Shown here one piece after another: positions 1-11,948 of a stretch of DNA of 64,000 bases. The stretch is from assembly GCF_014217545.1 (NCBI RefSeq), contig NZ_CP043178.1, positions 2,604,001 through 2,668,000 of the forward strand, given 5' to 3'. Origin of the DNA: Pseudarthrobacter sp. NBSH8 (GTDB lineage Bacteria > Actinomycetota > Actinomycetes > Actinomycetales > Micrococcaceae). How positions within the stretch are numbered: the first letter of the stretch is position 1; each line of letters opens with the position of its first letter. The position numbers were made by a program, and so were the translations under genes. The notes beneath the pieces are model-generated. The model was not told the DNA's origin, made no database searches, and worked only from the letters and a program-made list of their open reading frames with translations.

Positions 1-1
1 C

Positions 2-874
2 GCCGTGACATTTAACCGTCATAAAGAGCTGTCCGTCCTGCTGGACGCCGTGAATGCGCAGTCTGCGGCGGTAGACACCATCTGCCTCGTCGACGGCGGT
101 TCGGATCCTGCCCGTGATGTCGCCGCGCGGCACGCGAACGTCGATTACGTCCGCTCCGAGGCGAACCTCGGAGGGGCAGGCGGCTTTGCCCTCGCCGCGT
201 TGAAGGCAGTGGCCACCGGTGCCAAATGGATCTGGATGATGGACGACGACGCCGAGCCGGCAGATCCTGAATGCCTCGCCACGCTGCTCCGTGAGGCTGA
301 AGCGCGTGACCTTGAAGCCGTCGTCCCGCTGGTGGTGGCGCCGGGCGATCCCGACCGGCTTTCCTTCTTTTTCCGGCTGGACGGAAGGGTCACCCATGAC
401 CGGGCCGAACTGGAAAAAGTGGGCTTCCTTCCGAACGACGGGCACTTCTTCAACGGTGCCTTGATCCGGTCCGACGTGTTTTTCAAAGTGGGCCTGCCGG
501 ACATGCGCCTCTTTATCCGCGGCGACGAGGTGGACTTCACCATCCGCCTGCGCAAGGCGCGCATCCGGTTCGGCACGGTGACCACCACCGCCATTACCCA
601 CCCCCATGCGTTCGACGAGACGCGGCACGTCTTTGGTGCCCGCTGGCATGTGATCGTCCCGGACTCTGCCTTCAAGCGCTACTACTACTACCGGAACCGC
701 GGCTACCTGATCCGCCGCTACTTCCGGGTCAAGTCGTTCGTGGCGGACGTGGGTGGTTACGTAGGCTACTTTGCGCAACGCCGTGACCTTCCCGGTTTCC
801 TGTCCTGGGCAAGGTCCTTCACAACGGGACTCCGGGCCAAGGGGTTCGCGCCGCTGGAGGACCAGAAGTTCTAG
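2..874 (+). CDS. GT2-family glycosyltransferase, 5' end outside window
   Basis: Family 2 (GT-A fold) glycosyltransferase that probably adds a sugar to a lipid- or polymer-linked cell-envelope acceptor. The visible protein opens at VTFNRHKELS, the usual first strand of a GT-A fold, but the frame is already open at the window edge, so the true start is upstream. An acidic sugar-nucleotide/metal site (WMMDDDAEP) lies near residue 80, and a RGDEVDF segment in the second half resembles the catalytic-base region of GlfT1-like galactofuranosyl or rhamnosyl transferases. Its stop codon lies within the CTAG shared with the stop of the convergent gene that ends at 871. Acceptor and donor cannot be assigned from sequence. 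Confidence 0.8.
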   Translation, partial: AVTFNRHKELSVLLDAVNAQSAAVDTICLVDGGSDPARDVAARHANVDYVRSEANLGGAGGFALAALKAVATGAKWIWMMDDDAEPADPECLATLLREAEARDLEAVVPLVVAPGDPDRLSFFFRLDGRVTHDRAELEKVGFLPNDGHFFNGALIRSDVFFKVGLPDMRLFIRGDEVDFTIRLRKARIRFGTVTTTAITHPHAFDETRHVFGARWHVIVPDSAFKRYYYYRNRGYLIRRYFRVKSFVADVGGYVGYFAQRRDLPGFLSWARSFTTGLRAKGFAPLEDQKF

Positions 875-1629
875 GCGTGGCCCCGGAGGCGTCGGCGGGC
901 CAGGAGCCACAGGAGTACCCACGGCTCGCCGAAAACGCGGTACGCAACCCGGCGCGGATGCAGCAGTAGGCGCCACGCCCACTCCAGCCCGAGCCTTCCC
1001 AGCCAGCGCGGTGCCAGTTTTTGCACGCCCGCCAGCTGCTCGATGGCGCCGCCCACCGTGCAGTAGATGGCCGGCGGGAGCATATCCAGGCGGCGCTGCA
1101 GCACTGATTCCTGGAGGGGCATGCCCAGCCCGAGCAGGACGAGCTGGGGTTGATGCTCCGCGAGCCAGCCCACCGCGGCGGTTTCGACGTCGTCGTTCCA
1201 GCCTTCGCCAGGGAACCCTGTCACGGTGGCGGCCGGGGCAATGCCCTGGATCTGTGTGACCGCTTTGGCGTTGGCCTCCGTGCCGGCGCCGACCACGGCG
1301 ATCCGTTCAAGGCCGTCCACCCGACCCAGGGACGGCAGCCAGTCGGTGGACCCCAGCCGGTACTCCATCAGCGGGCTGACAGCGTTTCCAGTCCTGCCCC
1401 ACAACCACAGCACCGGTGCACCGTCCAGGAGCACGACGTCGCTGTTCTCGTACAGAGCGCGGAATCCTGCGTTGGAATGGGTCAGCGTCACGCTGTGCAG
1501 GTTATGTCCGACGACGGTGCGCCGGGTCCCGTCGTCGACAAACCCGGAGAGCACCACAACCAGTCCGTCCACCGTCAGCGGAGTGGCATCGACGCCGAGG
1601 ACAGGGATGTTCTGGCGTGCCAGGCTCAC
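871..1629 (-). CDS. WecG/TagA/CpsF-family glycosyltransferase
   Basis: Member of the WecG/TagA/CpsF family, which transfers an N-acetylaminosugar such as ManNAc from a UDP-sugar onto a lipid-linked intermediate during teichoic-acid or exopolysaccharide synthesis at the inner face of the membrane. At 252 residues it has the usual family length. The signature LLDGAPVLW segment carries the catalytic Asp, and a VLLGLGMPLQE segment follows as in TagA. The GTG start overlaps the tsaC stop (GTGA), so the two are translationally coupled at the end of the leftward prmC-tsaC run. Pairing with the neighbouring GT2 gene suggests an envelope-polymer role. The exact sugar is unknown. Confidence 0.85.
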   Translation of the reverse strand: MSLARQNIPVLGVDATPLTVDGLVVVLSGFVDDGTRRTVVGHNLHSVTLTHSNAGFRALYENSDVVLLDGAPVLWLWGRTGNAVSPLMEYRLGSTDWLPSLGRVDGLERIAVVGAGTEANAKAVTQIQGIAPAATVTGFPGEGWNDDVETAAVGWLAEHQPQLVLLGLGMPLQESVLQRRLDMLPPAIYCTVGGAIEQLAGVQKLAPRWLGRLGLEWAWRLLLHPRRVAYRVFGEPWVLLWLLARRRLRGHA

Positions 1630-2429
1630 CCGTCAGTCTCCCGGACCGGTGCGGCCGGCCCGTCGACAGATGTTTCAGGGGCAGGCGCATCAGATGCGGC
1701 ACGTTCGGCGTCAGATTCGACGTTTGATTCGACTTCTTCAGTTGCTTCCTCGGGCTCAGCCATCGGAATTTCGCCCAGGCCCAATACGCCCGGAACCTGC
1801 TCCCTCAGCTGTTCCAGGGACACGGCGCCGTTGCGCACCACTCGCAGGAGCGGACCGGTGGCGTCCACAATCGTAGAGGGCACGGCGTCAGTTCCTTCCA
1901 CCGGCCGGAAACCGCCTTCGAGGTAGACCTCCACGGACTCCGCGAGCTGGGCTCGTGCCTCAGCGGCGGTCTGCGCCGGCGGCTGGCCGGTCCGGTTCGC
2001 GGAGGACACAGCCAGCGGACCCGTCAGTGTCAGGAGTTCCTGGGCAACTTCGTCGGCGGGCATGCGCAAGGCCACCGTTCCCTTGGTCTCGCCCAGGTCC
2101 CAGTCCAGTGACGGCTGGGCGTGCAGGATCAGGGTCAGGCCCCCCGGCCAAAACGCCTCGGCGAGTTTGCGGGCATCAGCGGAAATATCCGTGGCCAGCC
2201 CGTCCAGGGCATTGATTCGGGGAATCAGAACCGGCGGCGGCATGGTGCGGCTGCGTCCTTTGGAGGCCAACAGCATGGTGACGGCCTGCGGCGAAAAGGC
2301 ATCGGCGGCAATGCCGTAGACCGTGTCTGTGGGGAACACCACGCACTTCTTCTCGCTGATGGCACGCTGGGCATGCTCCAGGCCAAGGGCGCGCTGATCC
2401 TCTGACGTGCAGTTGTAGGTTGTGGTCAC
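1626..2429 (-). CDS. tsaC: L-threonylcarbamoyladenylate synthase (TsaC/Sua5 family)
   Basis: Makes threonylcarbamoyl-AMP from threonine, bicarbonate and ATP, the first step of the t6A37 modification of ANN-decoding tRNAs. The YrdC fold spans about residues 1-205, with the KxR-type nucleotide site (ASKGRSRTMPPPVLI) and the SSANRTGQPP segment. Instead of a full Sua5 C-terminal domain there is an acidic, low-complexity tail of about 60 residues rich in Glu, Ser and Ala. The start is GTG. The gene sits 15 bp after prmC and overlaps the next glycosyltransferase, an arrangement common in actinobacteria (prfA-prmC-tsaC). Confidence 0.92.
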   Translation of the reverse strand: MTTTYNCTSEDQRALGLEHAQRAISEKKCVVFPTDTVYGIAADAFSPQAVTMLLASKGRSRTMPPPVLIPRINALDGLATDISADARKLAEAFWPGGLTLILHAQPSLDWDLGETKGTVALRMPADEVAQELLTLTGPLAVSSANRTGQPPAQTAAEARAQLAESVEVYLEGGFRPVEGTDAVPSTIVDATGPLLRVVRNGAVSLEQLREQVPGVLGLGEIPMAEPEEATEEVESNVESDAERAASDAPAPETSVDGPAAPVRETDG

Positions 2430-2444
2430 TGGCCTATTCTTTCA

Positions 2445-3314
2445 TCACTCGTGGTGCGGACCGGCAAGGACAGCGCTGGTGGCGCGTTCTTTGCCGTTGA
2501 GGTCCAAGTGCGTGGTGATCTCCGACCAGACACCCGTCCGCTGCATCATGCCGGCGATCCAGCCGGCCTGGACTTCCGCGTGTTCCATTACGAAGTAGCC
2601 GCCGCGAACCAGCAGCCGGGCAGCCGAGGCGGCCGCCGCCGTCGGAAGCTCCATGCCGTCCGCTCCCCCGCCGTACAGGGCTTCGGGAGGATCGTGCAGG
2701 GCAACTTCGGGTTCATTCGGGATGGCTTCGGCGGGAATATAGGGCGGGTTGGAGATTACGACGTCGAAGGTTCCGTTAAGTTCCGGCAGCGCGTCGCGGA
2801 GGTCCCCCAGGATCAGCTTGACGCCCAACGGCGCCAGGTTCCTGGCTGCCCACGCGTGCGCGAACGGGCTGTACTCCACGGCGTGGACTTCGGCGCCGGG
2901 CACTTCGTGGGCGATGGAGCCGGCAATCGCGCCCGAGCCCGTGCCCAGATCGACAATCCGCGGGTGCACCATGCCCTGGACGTGGTCGATGACCAACTGC
3001 ACCACGGACTCTGTTTCCGGCCGGGGTATAAAAACGCCGGGCCCGACCGCAAGCTCCAGATACCGGAAGTGAGCCACGCCGGTGATGTGCTGCAGCGGGA
3101 TCCGCTGGGCCCGTTCAGCAACAAGCCCGGCATAGCCATCGGGCGCCTTAGTGTCCCCCAGCATCATCGCCCGCAGCCTGCCGAGCCCTACGCCGAGCAG
3201 ATGCTCCGCCAGAAGTTCCGCGTCGATGCGGGGGCTGGGGACCCCGGCATCCTGGAGGATCGCCGTGGCCTCGCTAACGGCAGCCGCGAGGGACTGCTCC
3301 GACCCGAGTGTCAT
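2445..3314 (-). CDS. prmC: Peptide chain release factor N5-glutamine methyltransferase PrmC
   Basis: SAM-dependent methyltransferase that methylates the Gln of the GGQ motif in release factors RF1 and RF2. It has the helical N-terminal domain, the SAM-binding glycine loop (VDLGTGSGAIAGS) and the catalytic NPPY motif (VVISNPPYIP). I take the ATG at 3314 (MTLGSEQSL), 10 bp after the prfA stop, rather than an in-frame start 84 bp upstream that would run into prfA and adds non-homologous residues. Co-transcription with its substrate gene prfA is the usual arrangement. Confidence 0.93.
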   Translation of the reverse strand: MTLGSEQSLAAAVSEATAILQDAGVPSPRIDAELLAEHLLGVGLGRLRAMMLGDTKAPDGYAGLVAERAQRIPLQHITGVAHFRYLELAVGPGVFIPRPETESVVQLVIDHVQGMVHPRIVDLGTGSGAIAGSIAHEVPGAEVHAVEYSPFAHAWAARNLAPLGVKLILGDLRDALPELNGTFDVVISNPPYIPAEAIPNEPEVALHDPPEALYGGGADGMELPTAAAASAARLLVRGGYFVMEHAEVQAGWIAGMMQRTGVWSEITTHLDLNGKERATSAVLAGPHHE

Positions 3315-3324
3315 GGCGCCCGGG

Positions 3325-4398
3325 CTAGTCGCCGATGGCGTCCAGGCGTGCCTGTTCGTCCATCTCGATGGCGGACTGAATGACCGGTTCCAGGTCACCG
3401 TTCATGACCTGGTCCAGGTTGTATGCCTTATAGCCGGTGCGGTGGTCCGCTATCCGGTTTTCCGGGTAGTTGTACGTGCGGATGCGCTCGGAACGGTCCA
3501 TGGTGCGGATCTGGGACTTACGCTGGGCAGAGTTCTCGGCGTCGATGATTTCCTGCTGGTGCGCAAGGATTCGGGCACGGAGCACGCGCATGCCTGCTTC
3601 GCGGTTCTGCAGCTGGGATTTCTCGTTCTGCATGGCCACCACGATGCCGGTGGGGAGGTGGGTGATACGGACAGCGGAGTCCGTGGTGTTCACGGACTGG
3701 CCACCGGGACCCGAAGATCGGTAGACGTCGATCTTGAGATCGTTCTGGTTGATGTCCAGCTCTTCGGGCTCATCGACCTCGGGGAGGACCAGGACACCGG
3801 CGGCAGAGGTGTGGATGCGGCCTTGGGATTCCGTGACGGGCACACGCTGAACACGGTGGACGCCGCCTTCGAACTTGAGCCGTGCGTAGACACCTTCGGC
3901 GGGATCGTTCGAGCTGCCCTTGACGGCCATCTGGACGTCCTTGTAGCCACCGAGATCGGATTCGTTGGCTGAGATGAGTTCAGTCTTCCAGCCGCGGGAT
4001 TCCGCGTACCGTGTGTACATCCGCAGGAGGTCGCCGGCGAACAGTGCGGCTTCGTCGCCACCTTCACCGCCCTTGACCTCGAGGATCACGTTGCGGGCGT
4101 CGTCAGGATCCCGCGGGATGAGGAGCCTGCGCAGCTTCGCGGAAGCCTGCTCCAGCGCTGCCTCCAGCACGGGAACTTCGGCAGCAAATTCAGGGTCCTC
4201 CGAGGCCATTTCCCTGGCCGCGGCGAGGTCGTCCTCCAGGGCATGCCACTTGTTGTATGCCTCCACGATGCCATTGAGCTGCGCGGACCGCCGCCCCAGC
4301 TTCCGGGCCAGCCGCTGGTCAGCATAAACAGCAGGGTCACCAAGCTGCGCCTGGATAGCATCATGCTCATCAAGCAGGCCCTGTACGGACTCAAACAT
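3325..4398 (-). CDS. prfA: Peptide chain release factor 1
   Basis: RF1 terminates translation at UAA and UAG. The 357-residue product has the family length, the PVT tripeptide stop-codon reader ([13 protein letters not shown]) and the GGQ peptidyl-hydrolysis loop ([12 protein letters not shown]). The start chosen is the ATG at 4398 (MFESVQGLL), which has an AGAGG ribosome-binding site about 7 bases upstream. A 29-residue longer reading would begin inside the rho terminator. PrmC, encoded immediately downstream, modifies its GGQ glutamine. RF2 is also in this window (62251-63366), so both class I factors are present. Confidence 0.96.
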   Translation of the reverse strand: MFESVQGLLDEHDAIQAQLGDPAVYADQRLARKLGRRSAQLNGIVEAYNKWHALEDDLAAAREMASEDPEFAAEVPVLEAALEQASAKLRRLLIPRDPDDARNVILEVKGGEGGDEAALFAGDLLRMYTRYAESRGWKTELISANESDLGGYKDVQMAVKGSSNDPAEGVYARLKFEGGVHRVQRVPVTESQGRIHTSAAGVLVLPEVDEPEELDINQNDLKIDVYRSSGPGGQSVNTTDSAVRITHLPTGIVVAMQNEKSQLQNREAGMRVLRARILAHQQEIIDAENSAQRKSQIRTMDRSERIRTYNYPENRIADHRTGYKAYNLDQVMNGDLEPVIQSAIEMDEQARLDAIGD

Positions 4399-4451
4399 TT
4401 CAAAACCTCTTTCGACTTTTACAAGTCTAGTTTCATGGGACTTAACGACGA

Positions 4452-4497
4452 ACCGCCCAAAATATGCCGGCCACCAGGCCGGCATATTTTGAGCGGT
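4452..4497 (-). terminator. Strong intrinsic terminator after rho
   Basis: A perfect 14-bp inverted repeat (arms 4459-4472 and 4477-4490, loop ACCA) is extended by 7 more pairs, one of them G-U, to 4452-4497. The inner stem starts with four A residues and ends with four T residues, so a U-run follows the GC-rich stem on either strand. It lies between the rho stop (4506) and the prfA start (4398), so it should end rho transcription and leave prfA with its own promoter or with read-through. Confidence 0.85.
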
Positions 4498-4505
4498 GAG
4501 CGCAG

Positions 4506-6746
<2,241 letters not shown>

Positions 6747-7044
6747 GAAGGATCCTTCCCCCTCGACGGCGTCCAGACTGGGAGCTGGACGCGATGATTT
6801 TGATCTGGGCTGCAGTTCAGATCTGCAGCCGACATTTTCGGTCTTGCCGGTTGGATTTCGGCCAGCAGGGCCGGATACTGATTCACCTCACGCACCGATT
6901 AATGGCGGGGCGCCGGACTGACGGTTCAGGGGCAGACAATTCAGCTGCAGATTCCTGCGACAGACCAAGCAGGCGGCACCGGAAAATATTTCGCAGTAGG
7001 AGATCACTAACAACTGAATGCAGTTGCCGATCAGATAGGCGGGA
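6747..7044 (-). promoter_or_regulatory. rho upstream region and probable leader
   Basis: This 298-bp gap between thrB and rho holds no convincing gene. It must contain the rho promoter and leader. A hairpin with arms GGCTGCAG (6808-6815) and CTGCAGCC (6823-6830) sits about 60-85 bases before the rho start. Rho genes are often autoregulated through their leaders, so this could be a regulatory hairpin, but no defined motif is recognisable. I see no clear thrB terminator here. Confidence 0.35.
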
Positions 7045-8019
7045 TTACCGCCGGTGCAAGTCCACCTTAGCACCTTCGACGTCCACTGCCAGCTTCAGGA
7101 CGCGCCAGCCGATGCCCGGCGTGTTCGCCTCAGTAAAGGACTCAATAAACCCAAGCACCTCGGCGGCGTCGGCGTCGCCGTCCGCGAGAACCAGGACTGT
7201 AGGCCCGGCACCCGACACCACTGCCGCGTGGCCGGCGTTGCGCAGTGCCCTGATCAGGGCCGCACTGGGGCGCATTGCCTCGGCGCGGTAGCTCTGGTGA
7301 AGGTAATCCTCGGTGCCGGCGTGCAGAAACTCGGGCTTCCGGGTCAGTGCATGGATCAGCAGCGCAGCCCGGCCGGAGTTCATGGCCGCGGCATGATGTC
7401 CCACAGACGCCGGCAGCAGGGCGCGCGCGGCCTCGGTGGACAGTTCAAAATCCGGGACAGCCACGATGGGGACGACCGAACCAACAACGGTGGCGCATGT
7501 GCTCCTGTACTGCTCACCGTCCTGCCATGACAGCGCCAGTCCGCCGAAAATCGCGGGCGCGACGTTGTCCGGATGGCCTTCCATCTCGCTGGTCAGCTGC
7601 AGGATCCAGTCCCGCCCGCGACGCGCCGCTTCTGGCACCATGGCGTTGGCAGCCGAGACGGCCGCCACCACGGCCGATGCCGATGATCCCAGGCCGCGGC
7701 CGTGGGGGTTGACGTTCGTCGCCGTGATCCTGAGTCCGCCGTGGCGGTAACCAAGCCGGAAAAAGGCGGCCTCCATGGCCCGGACCACGAGGTGGCTGGC
7801 GTCGCGCGGCAGGCTGTCCGCCCCCTCGCCGCTGAGCTCGAACAGGAGCTCAGCGGTTTCGAGGCTTTCCACCGTCAGGGTGTCGTGCAACGCCAGGGCG
7901 AGGCCCAGGCTGTCGTAACCCGGTCCAAGATTGGCACTGGTGGCCGGGACCCTGACGGTGACACGCTGTCCTGCCTCGATGACGGGCAGGTCAACGGCGG
8001 TGGTCGAGGTGGTTTCCAA
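7045..8019 (-). CDS. thrB: Homoserine kinase
   Basis: GHMP-family kinase that phosphorylates L-homoserine to O-phosphohomoserine in threonine biosynthesis. The ATP-binding GHMP loop is clear (PHGRGLGSSASAVVA), the N-terminal strand ends in VPATSANLGPGYDSLG, and the C-terminal motif is SGAGPTVLVL. The 324-residue length is typical. The likely start is TTG at 8019, two bases after the thrC stop, which indicates tight coupling in a hom-thrC-thrB operon. Its product is the substrate of ThrC encoded just upstream. Confidence 0.95.
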   Translation of the reverse strand: METTSTTAVDLPVIEAGQRVTVRVPATSANLGPGYDSLGLALALHDTLTVESLETAELLFELSGEGADSLPRDASHLVVRAMEAAFFRLGYRHGGLRITATNVNPHGRGLGSSASAVVAAVSAANAMVPEAARRGRDWILQLTSEMEGHPDNVAPAIFGGLALSWQDGEQYRSTCATVVGSVVPIVAVPDFELSTEAARALLPASVGHHAAAMNSGRAALLIHALTRKPEFLHAGTEDYLHQSYRAEAMRPSAALIRALRNAGHAAVVSGAGPTVLVLADGDADAAEVLGFIESFTEANTPGIGWRVLKLAVDVEGAKVDLHRR

Positions 8020-8021
8020 GG

Positions 8022-9128
8022 CTACTTTTCTTCCAGTCCCAGTTCAGCTGCGACGGTCACGACGTCGTTGGAGACCTTGACGGGCTGCACTTCGCTGCCG
8101 TCCTCGGTCCGGAGGGCCCACTGGGGGTCCTTGAGGCCGTGGCCGGTAACGGTGATGACGATCGTCTTGCCGGCAGGAACTTCACCGGCGGCGTGCTTCT
8201 TGAGCAGGCCGGCCACCCCGGCGGCAGAGCCGGGCTCCACAAAAACGCCTTCGCGGGCGGACAGCCAGCGGTGGGCATCCAGGATCTGCTCATCAGTCAC
8301 GGCATCGATGAATCCGCCGGACTCGTCGCGGGCCGCGATGGCACCGTCCCAGGATGCCGGGTTGCCGATCCGGATGGCCGTGGCAATGGTGTCCGGCTCC
8401 GTGATGGGGTGCCCCGCGACGAACGGTGCCGCGCCGGCTGCCTGGAAGCCCCACATCTGGGGGGTTTTAGTGGACACGGCGGGCAGGGTACCGGCTGTTT
8501 CGGATTCGAACGGCGCCGAGTATTCCTTGTAGCCCTTCCAGTACGCGGTGATGTTGCCGGCGTTGCCGACGGGCAGGACGTGGATGTCCGGAGCATCGCC
8601 GAGCGAATCGACAATCTCAAACGCGCCCGTCTTCTGGCCCTGGATGCGGGCCGGGTTGACGGAGTTGACCAGGAACACCGGGTAGGACTCCCCCAGCTTC
8701 CGTGCAATGTCCAGGCAGTTATCGAAGTTGCCGTCCACCTGGAGCAGCGTGGCGCCGTGCGCGATGGCCTGGCTCAGCTTGCCCATGGAGATCTTGCCTT
8801 CGGGGACCAGCACCGCGCATTTCAGTCCCGCTGCCGTGGCGTACGCCGCTGCAGAAGCTGAGGTGTTGCCGGTGGACGCGCACACGACTGCCTTTGCACC
8901 GGACGCAACAGCGGCCGTCATGGCCATGGTCATGCCGCGGTCCTTGAAGGAACCGGTGGGGTTCATCCCCTCGACCTTCAGGTACACGGTGGAACCCGTG
9001 AGCTCGGAAAGCTTCTGCGCGTGGACCAGCGGAGTGCCGCCCTCGCCCAGCGTGATGACCCGGGTGGACTCCGTGACAGGCAGCCGGTCAGCGTATTCGC
9101 GGATAACGCCGCGCCATTGGTGAGCCAC
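8022..9128 (-). CDS. thrC: Threonine synthase
   Basis: PLP enzyme that converts O-phosphohomoserine to L-threonine. The PLP-binding Lys is K62 in [11 protein letters not shown], and the phosphate-binding glycine-rich and SNDVV-type segments are present. At 368 residues it is the short class typical of Gram-positive bacteria. The GTG start directly abuts the hom stop (TAAGTG). The three pathway genes hom, thrC and thrB therefore form one coupled unit. Confidence 0.96.
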   Translation of the reverse strand: MAHQWRGVIREYADRLPVTESTRVITLGEGGTPLVHAQKLSELTGSTVYLKVEGMNPTGSFKDRGMTMAMTAAVASGAKAVVCASTGNTSASAAAYATAAGLKCAVLVPEGKISMGKLSQAIAHGATLLQVDGNFDNCLDIARKLGESYPVFLVNSVNPARIQGQKTGAFEIVDSLGDAPDIHVLPVGNAGNITAYWKGYKEYSAPFESETAGTLPAVSTKTPQMWGFQAAGAAPFVAGHPITEPDTIATAIRIGNPASWDGAIAARDESGGFIDAVTDEQILDAHRWLSAREGVFVEPGSAAGVAGLLKKHAAGEVPAGKTIVITVTGHGLKDPQWALRTEDGSEVQPVKVSNDVVTVAAELGLEEK

Positions 9129-10445
9129 TTAGACTCCTTCTACCCGCAGAACGGATGTTACTGAATTGATGACGTCCAGGCCTTTGACGGCCTCGACGGT
9201 GGCTGCGAGGGCAGCCTCTGATGCGCGGTGCGTAACGATCCGCAATTCGGCCGACTCCACGTTGGACTCTGCGTCCCGGTGGATGGTCTGCCGCATGATT
9301 TCGATGGACACGCCATGCTCCGCAAAGAGCTGAGCGATCCGGGCCAGCACGCCGGGCTGGTCAGCCACATCCAGGCCGATGTAGTAGCTGGTCATGACCG
9401 CGTCGATGGGCAGCGCGGGGACGTGGCCCGTGGTGGTCTCCGTGCGGCCGGGACCACCCAGCACAATGCGGCGGGCGGCCGAAACGAGGTCACCCAGCAC
9501 GGCAGATGCCGTCGGAGTTCCGCCGGCACCCTGGCCGTAGAACATCAGCTCGCCGGCGTTTTCCGCCTCAATAAAGACCGCGTTGAACGCGCCACGGACG
9601 GCGGCCAGCGGGTGCTCGCGCGGCAGCAGCGTGGGGTGCACGCGCACGGAGACGCCTTCTCCGCCGTCGGCATCGGTGAGCTTTTCGGCGATGGCCAGCA
9701 GTTTGATGACAAAACCGGCGTCCTTGGCCGCGGCGATGTCGGCGGCGCTGACGGAGGTGATGCCCTCGCAGTGGACGTTCTCCAGGGCGAAGCGTGTGTG
9801 GAAAGACAGCGAGGCCAGGATGGCGGCCTTGGCTGCGGCATCCTGGCCTTCGACGTCGGCGGTGGGGTCTGCTTCCGCGTAACCGAGGCGCTGGGCTTCG
9901 GCGAGGGCGTCCGCGAACTGGGCGCCGGTTGAGTCCATCTGGTCCAGGATGAAGTTAGTGGTGCCATTGACAATGCCCAGCACCCGGGTGATGCGGTCAC
10001 CGGCCAGGCTGTCCCGGATGGGGCGCAGGATGGGGATGGCACCGGCCACGGCGGCTTCGTAGGACAGCTGCACGCCGGCCTTGTCGGCCTCTTCGTAGAG
10101 GGTGGGGCCGTCCTGGGCGAGCAGAGCCTTGTTGCCGGTGACAACGCAGGCACCGTTGCGCAGCGCGGAGAGAATCAGCGTGCGGGCAGGCTCGATCCCG
10201 CCCATCAGCTCGATCACCAGGTCGGCGTCCTTGACCAGGGTGTCGGCGTCGGTGGTGAAGAGATCCTGCGGCAGGTCCACATCGCGCTTGGCATTGACGT
10301 TGCGCACCGCGATCCCGCTGAGCTGCAGGCGCGCCCCGGAACGGGCGGCGAGGGCGTCTGCGTCCTCAATGAGAATCCGCGCGACCTGGGCCCCAACGTT
10401 GCCACAGCCCAGGAGGGCTACTTTCAGGGTTCGCAATTCAGTCAT
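9129..10445 (-). CDS. hom: Homoserine dehydrogenase
   Basis: NAD(P)H-dependent reduction of aspartate semialdehyde to homoserine, the branch point to threonine and methionine. The Rossmann motif is LLGCGNVGAQVARIL near the N-terminus, the catalytic domain has the KALLAQDGPTLYEEA segment, and a C-terminal ACT domain (roughly the last 80 residues) suggests threonine feedback control as in corynebacteria. I choose the ATG at 10445 (MTELRTLKV). It overlaps the end of lysA by 8 bp, while a longer in-frame start adds unrelated residues. Confidence 0.96.
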   Translation of the reverse strand: MTELRTLKVALLGCGNVGAQVARILIEDADALAARSGARLQLSGIAVRNVNAKRDVDLPQDLFTTDADTLVKDADLVIELMGGIEPARTLILSALRNGACVVTGNKALLAQDGPTLYEEADKAGVQLSYEAAVAGAIPILRPIRDSLAGDRITRVLGIVNGTTNFILDQMDSTGAQFADALAEAQRLGYAEADPTADVEGQDAAAKAAILASLSFHTRFALENVHCEGITSVSAADIAAAKDAGFVIKLLAIAEKLTDADGGEGVSVRVHPTLLPREHPLAAVRGAFNAVFIEAENAGELMFYGQGAGGTPTASAVLGDLVSAARRIVLGGPGRTETTTGHVPALPIDAVMTSYYIGLDVADQPGVLARIAQLFAEHGVSIEIMRQTIHRDAESNVESAELRIVTHRASEAALAATVEAVKGLDVINSVTSVLRVEGV

Positions 10446-11943
10446 TCGGCACTCCCATGTCGCGGTTAAGCAGATCTTCTTCGGTTTCCCCGCGGACAAT
10501 CAGCCGGGCAGATCCGCCGCGCACCGCGACAACGCCCGGCCGGGCCAGATAGTTGTAGTTGCTTGACAGGGCCCAGCAGTAGGCGCCGGTCCCCGGTACA
10601 GCAAGCAGATCACCGGCTGCCACGTCCTCGGGCAGATATACATCTCTAACAACTATGTCGCCGCTCTCGCAATGTTTGCCCACCACGCGGGACAGTTGCG
10701 GGGCCGCGGCCGACGTGCGCGAGGCCAGAATCGCCGAATAATCCGCGTCGTAGAGCACCGGGCGGGCGTTATCGCTCATGCCGCCGTCCACTGACACATA
10801 CCGGCGGGGATGCGTAACGTTCTCCTGCCCTGCGTCCCCGGCCGGGGCATCCACCCGCACGGTTTTCAGGGTGCCCACCTCGTACAACGTGAAGGTAGTG
10901 CTGCCAACAATCGCACGTCCGGGTTCGATGGAAATCCGGGGTGACGTGATCCCCAGCTCGGCACACGTGGAACGCACGACGGCGGCCATCGCCTTCGCGA
11001 TCTCGGCTGCGGGGCGGGGAGTGTCCACCGGGGTGTAGGCAATGCCGTAGCCGCCGCCAAGATCCAGCTCCGGCATAACAATGGAGTACTTTTCCTGCAT
11101 GGCCGCGTGGAAACGCAGCAGCTTCTGCGCCGCGAGCTCGAAGCCGTCCGGCTCGAATATCTGCGAGCCGATGTGGCAGTGCAGGCCCAGCAGTTCGATG
11201 CTGGCGTAGCCTGTGGCCGCCGCCACGGCTTCCTCCGCGGCTGACAGCCCGGCCTGCTCGGTGGAATCCCCGGCCATGGAGAGGCCGAACTTCTGGTCCT
11301 CGTGGGCGGTGGCGATGAACTCATGGGTGTGCGCGTGCACGCCCGGCGTCAGGCGCAGCATGACCTTGGCGATGTCGCCGCGACCCGAGGCGATCTTGGC
11401 CACACGGTCCAGTTCGTCGAGGCTGTCCACCACGATGCGGCCCAGCTTCATATCCAGCGCACGGTTGATCTCGGCGTCGGATTTGTTGTTGCCGTGCAGG
11501 CCCAGGTTCTCGCCCTTGATGCCGGCCCGGGCGGCTACAGCGAGCTCGCCGCCGGAACAGGTGTCCAGCCGGAGTCCCTCGTCCGCCACCCAGGCAGCTA
11601 CTGCGGTGCACAGGAAGGACTTGCCCGCGTAGTAGACGTCCACTCCCCCACAGATGTCAGCAAACGCGGCGTCAAAGGCGTCCTTGAAGGAGCGGGCGCG
11701 GGCCCGGAAATCGGTCTCACTCATCACAAAGAGCGGCGTGCCAAATTGTGCCTTGAGCTCGCTGACAGCGATGCCATCGATGGCGAGCTCACCGGCGTCG
11801 TTCTTCTGCACATCCTGCGCCCACATTGGTTCGTGGAGCGCGTTCAGGTCCGCGGGAACGGCGAGCCATTCGGGTGCCAGCGGGGATGCGGTGGTGGTGT
11901 CCTGCGCTGGCTTGCCCTGAGCTGAAATTTCCTGTGCCGGCAT
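10438..11943 (-). CDS. lysA: Diaminopimelate decarboxylase
   Basis: Fold-type III PLP enzyme that decarboxylates meso-diaminopimelate to L-lysine. The PLP Lys is about K108 in VYYAGKSFLC, followed by HGNNKSDAEI and the phosphate-binding GGGYGI loop. The C-terminal CESGDIVVRDVYLPED segment carries the substrate-binding Cys-Glu-Ser. The 501-residue length includes an N-terminal extension of about 45 residues. The ATG at 11943 (MPAQEISAQ) lies 5 bp after the argS stop; a 28-residue longer reading would overlap argS. The argS-lysA-hom order is conserved in actinobacteria. Confidence 0.95.
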   Translation of the reverse strand: MPAQEISAQGKPAQDTTTASPLAPEWLAVPADLNALHEPMWAQDVQKNDAGELAIDGIAVSELKAQFGTPLFVMSETDFRARARSFKDAFDAAFADICGGVDVYYAGKSFLCTAVAAWVADEGLRLDTCSGGELAVAARAGIKGENLGLHGNNKSDAEINRALDMKLGRIVVDSLDELDRVAKIASGRGDIAKVMLRLTPGVHAHTHEFIATAHEDQKFGLSMAGDSTEQAGLSAAEEAVAAATGYASIELLGLHCHIGSQIFEPDGFELAAQKLLRFHAAMQEKYSIVMPELDLGGGYGIAYTPVDTPRPAAEIAKAMAAVVRSTCAELGITSPRISIEPGRAIVGSTTFTLYEVGTLKTVRVDAPAGDAGQENVTHPRRYVSVDGGMSDNARPVLYDADYSAILASRTSAAAPQLSRVVGKHCESGDIVVRDVYLPEDVAAGDLLAVPGTGAYCWALSSNYNYLARPGVVAVRGGSARLIVRGETEEDLLNRDMGVPND

Positions 11944-11948
11944 GGGTC

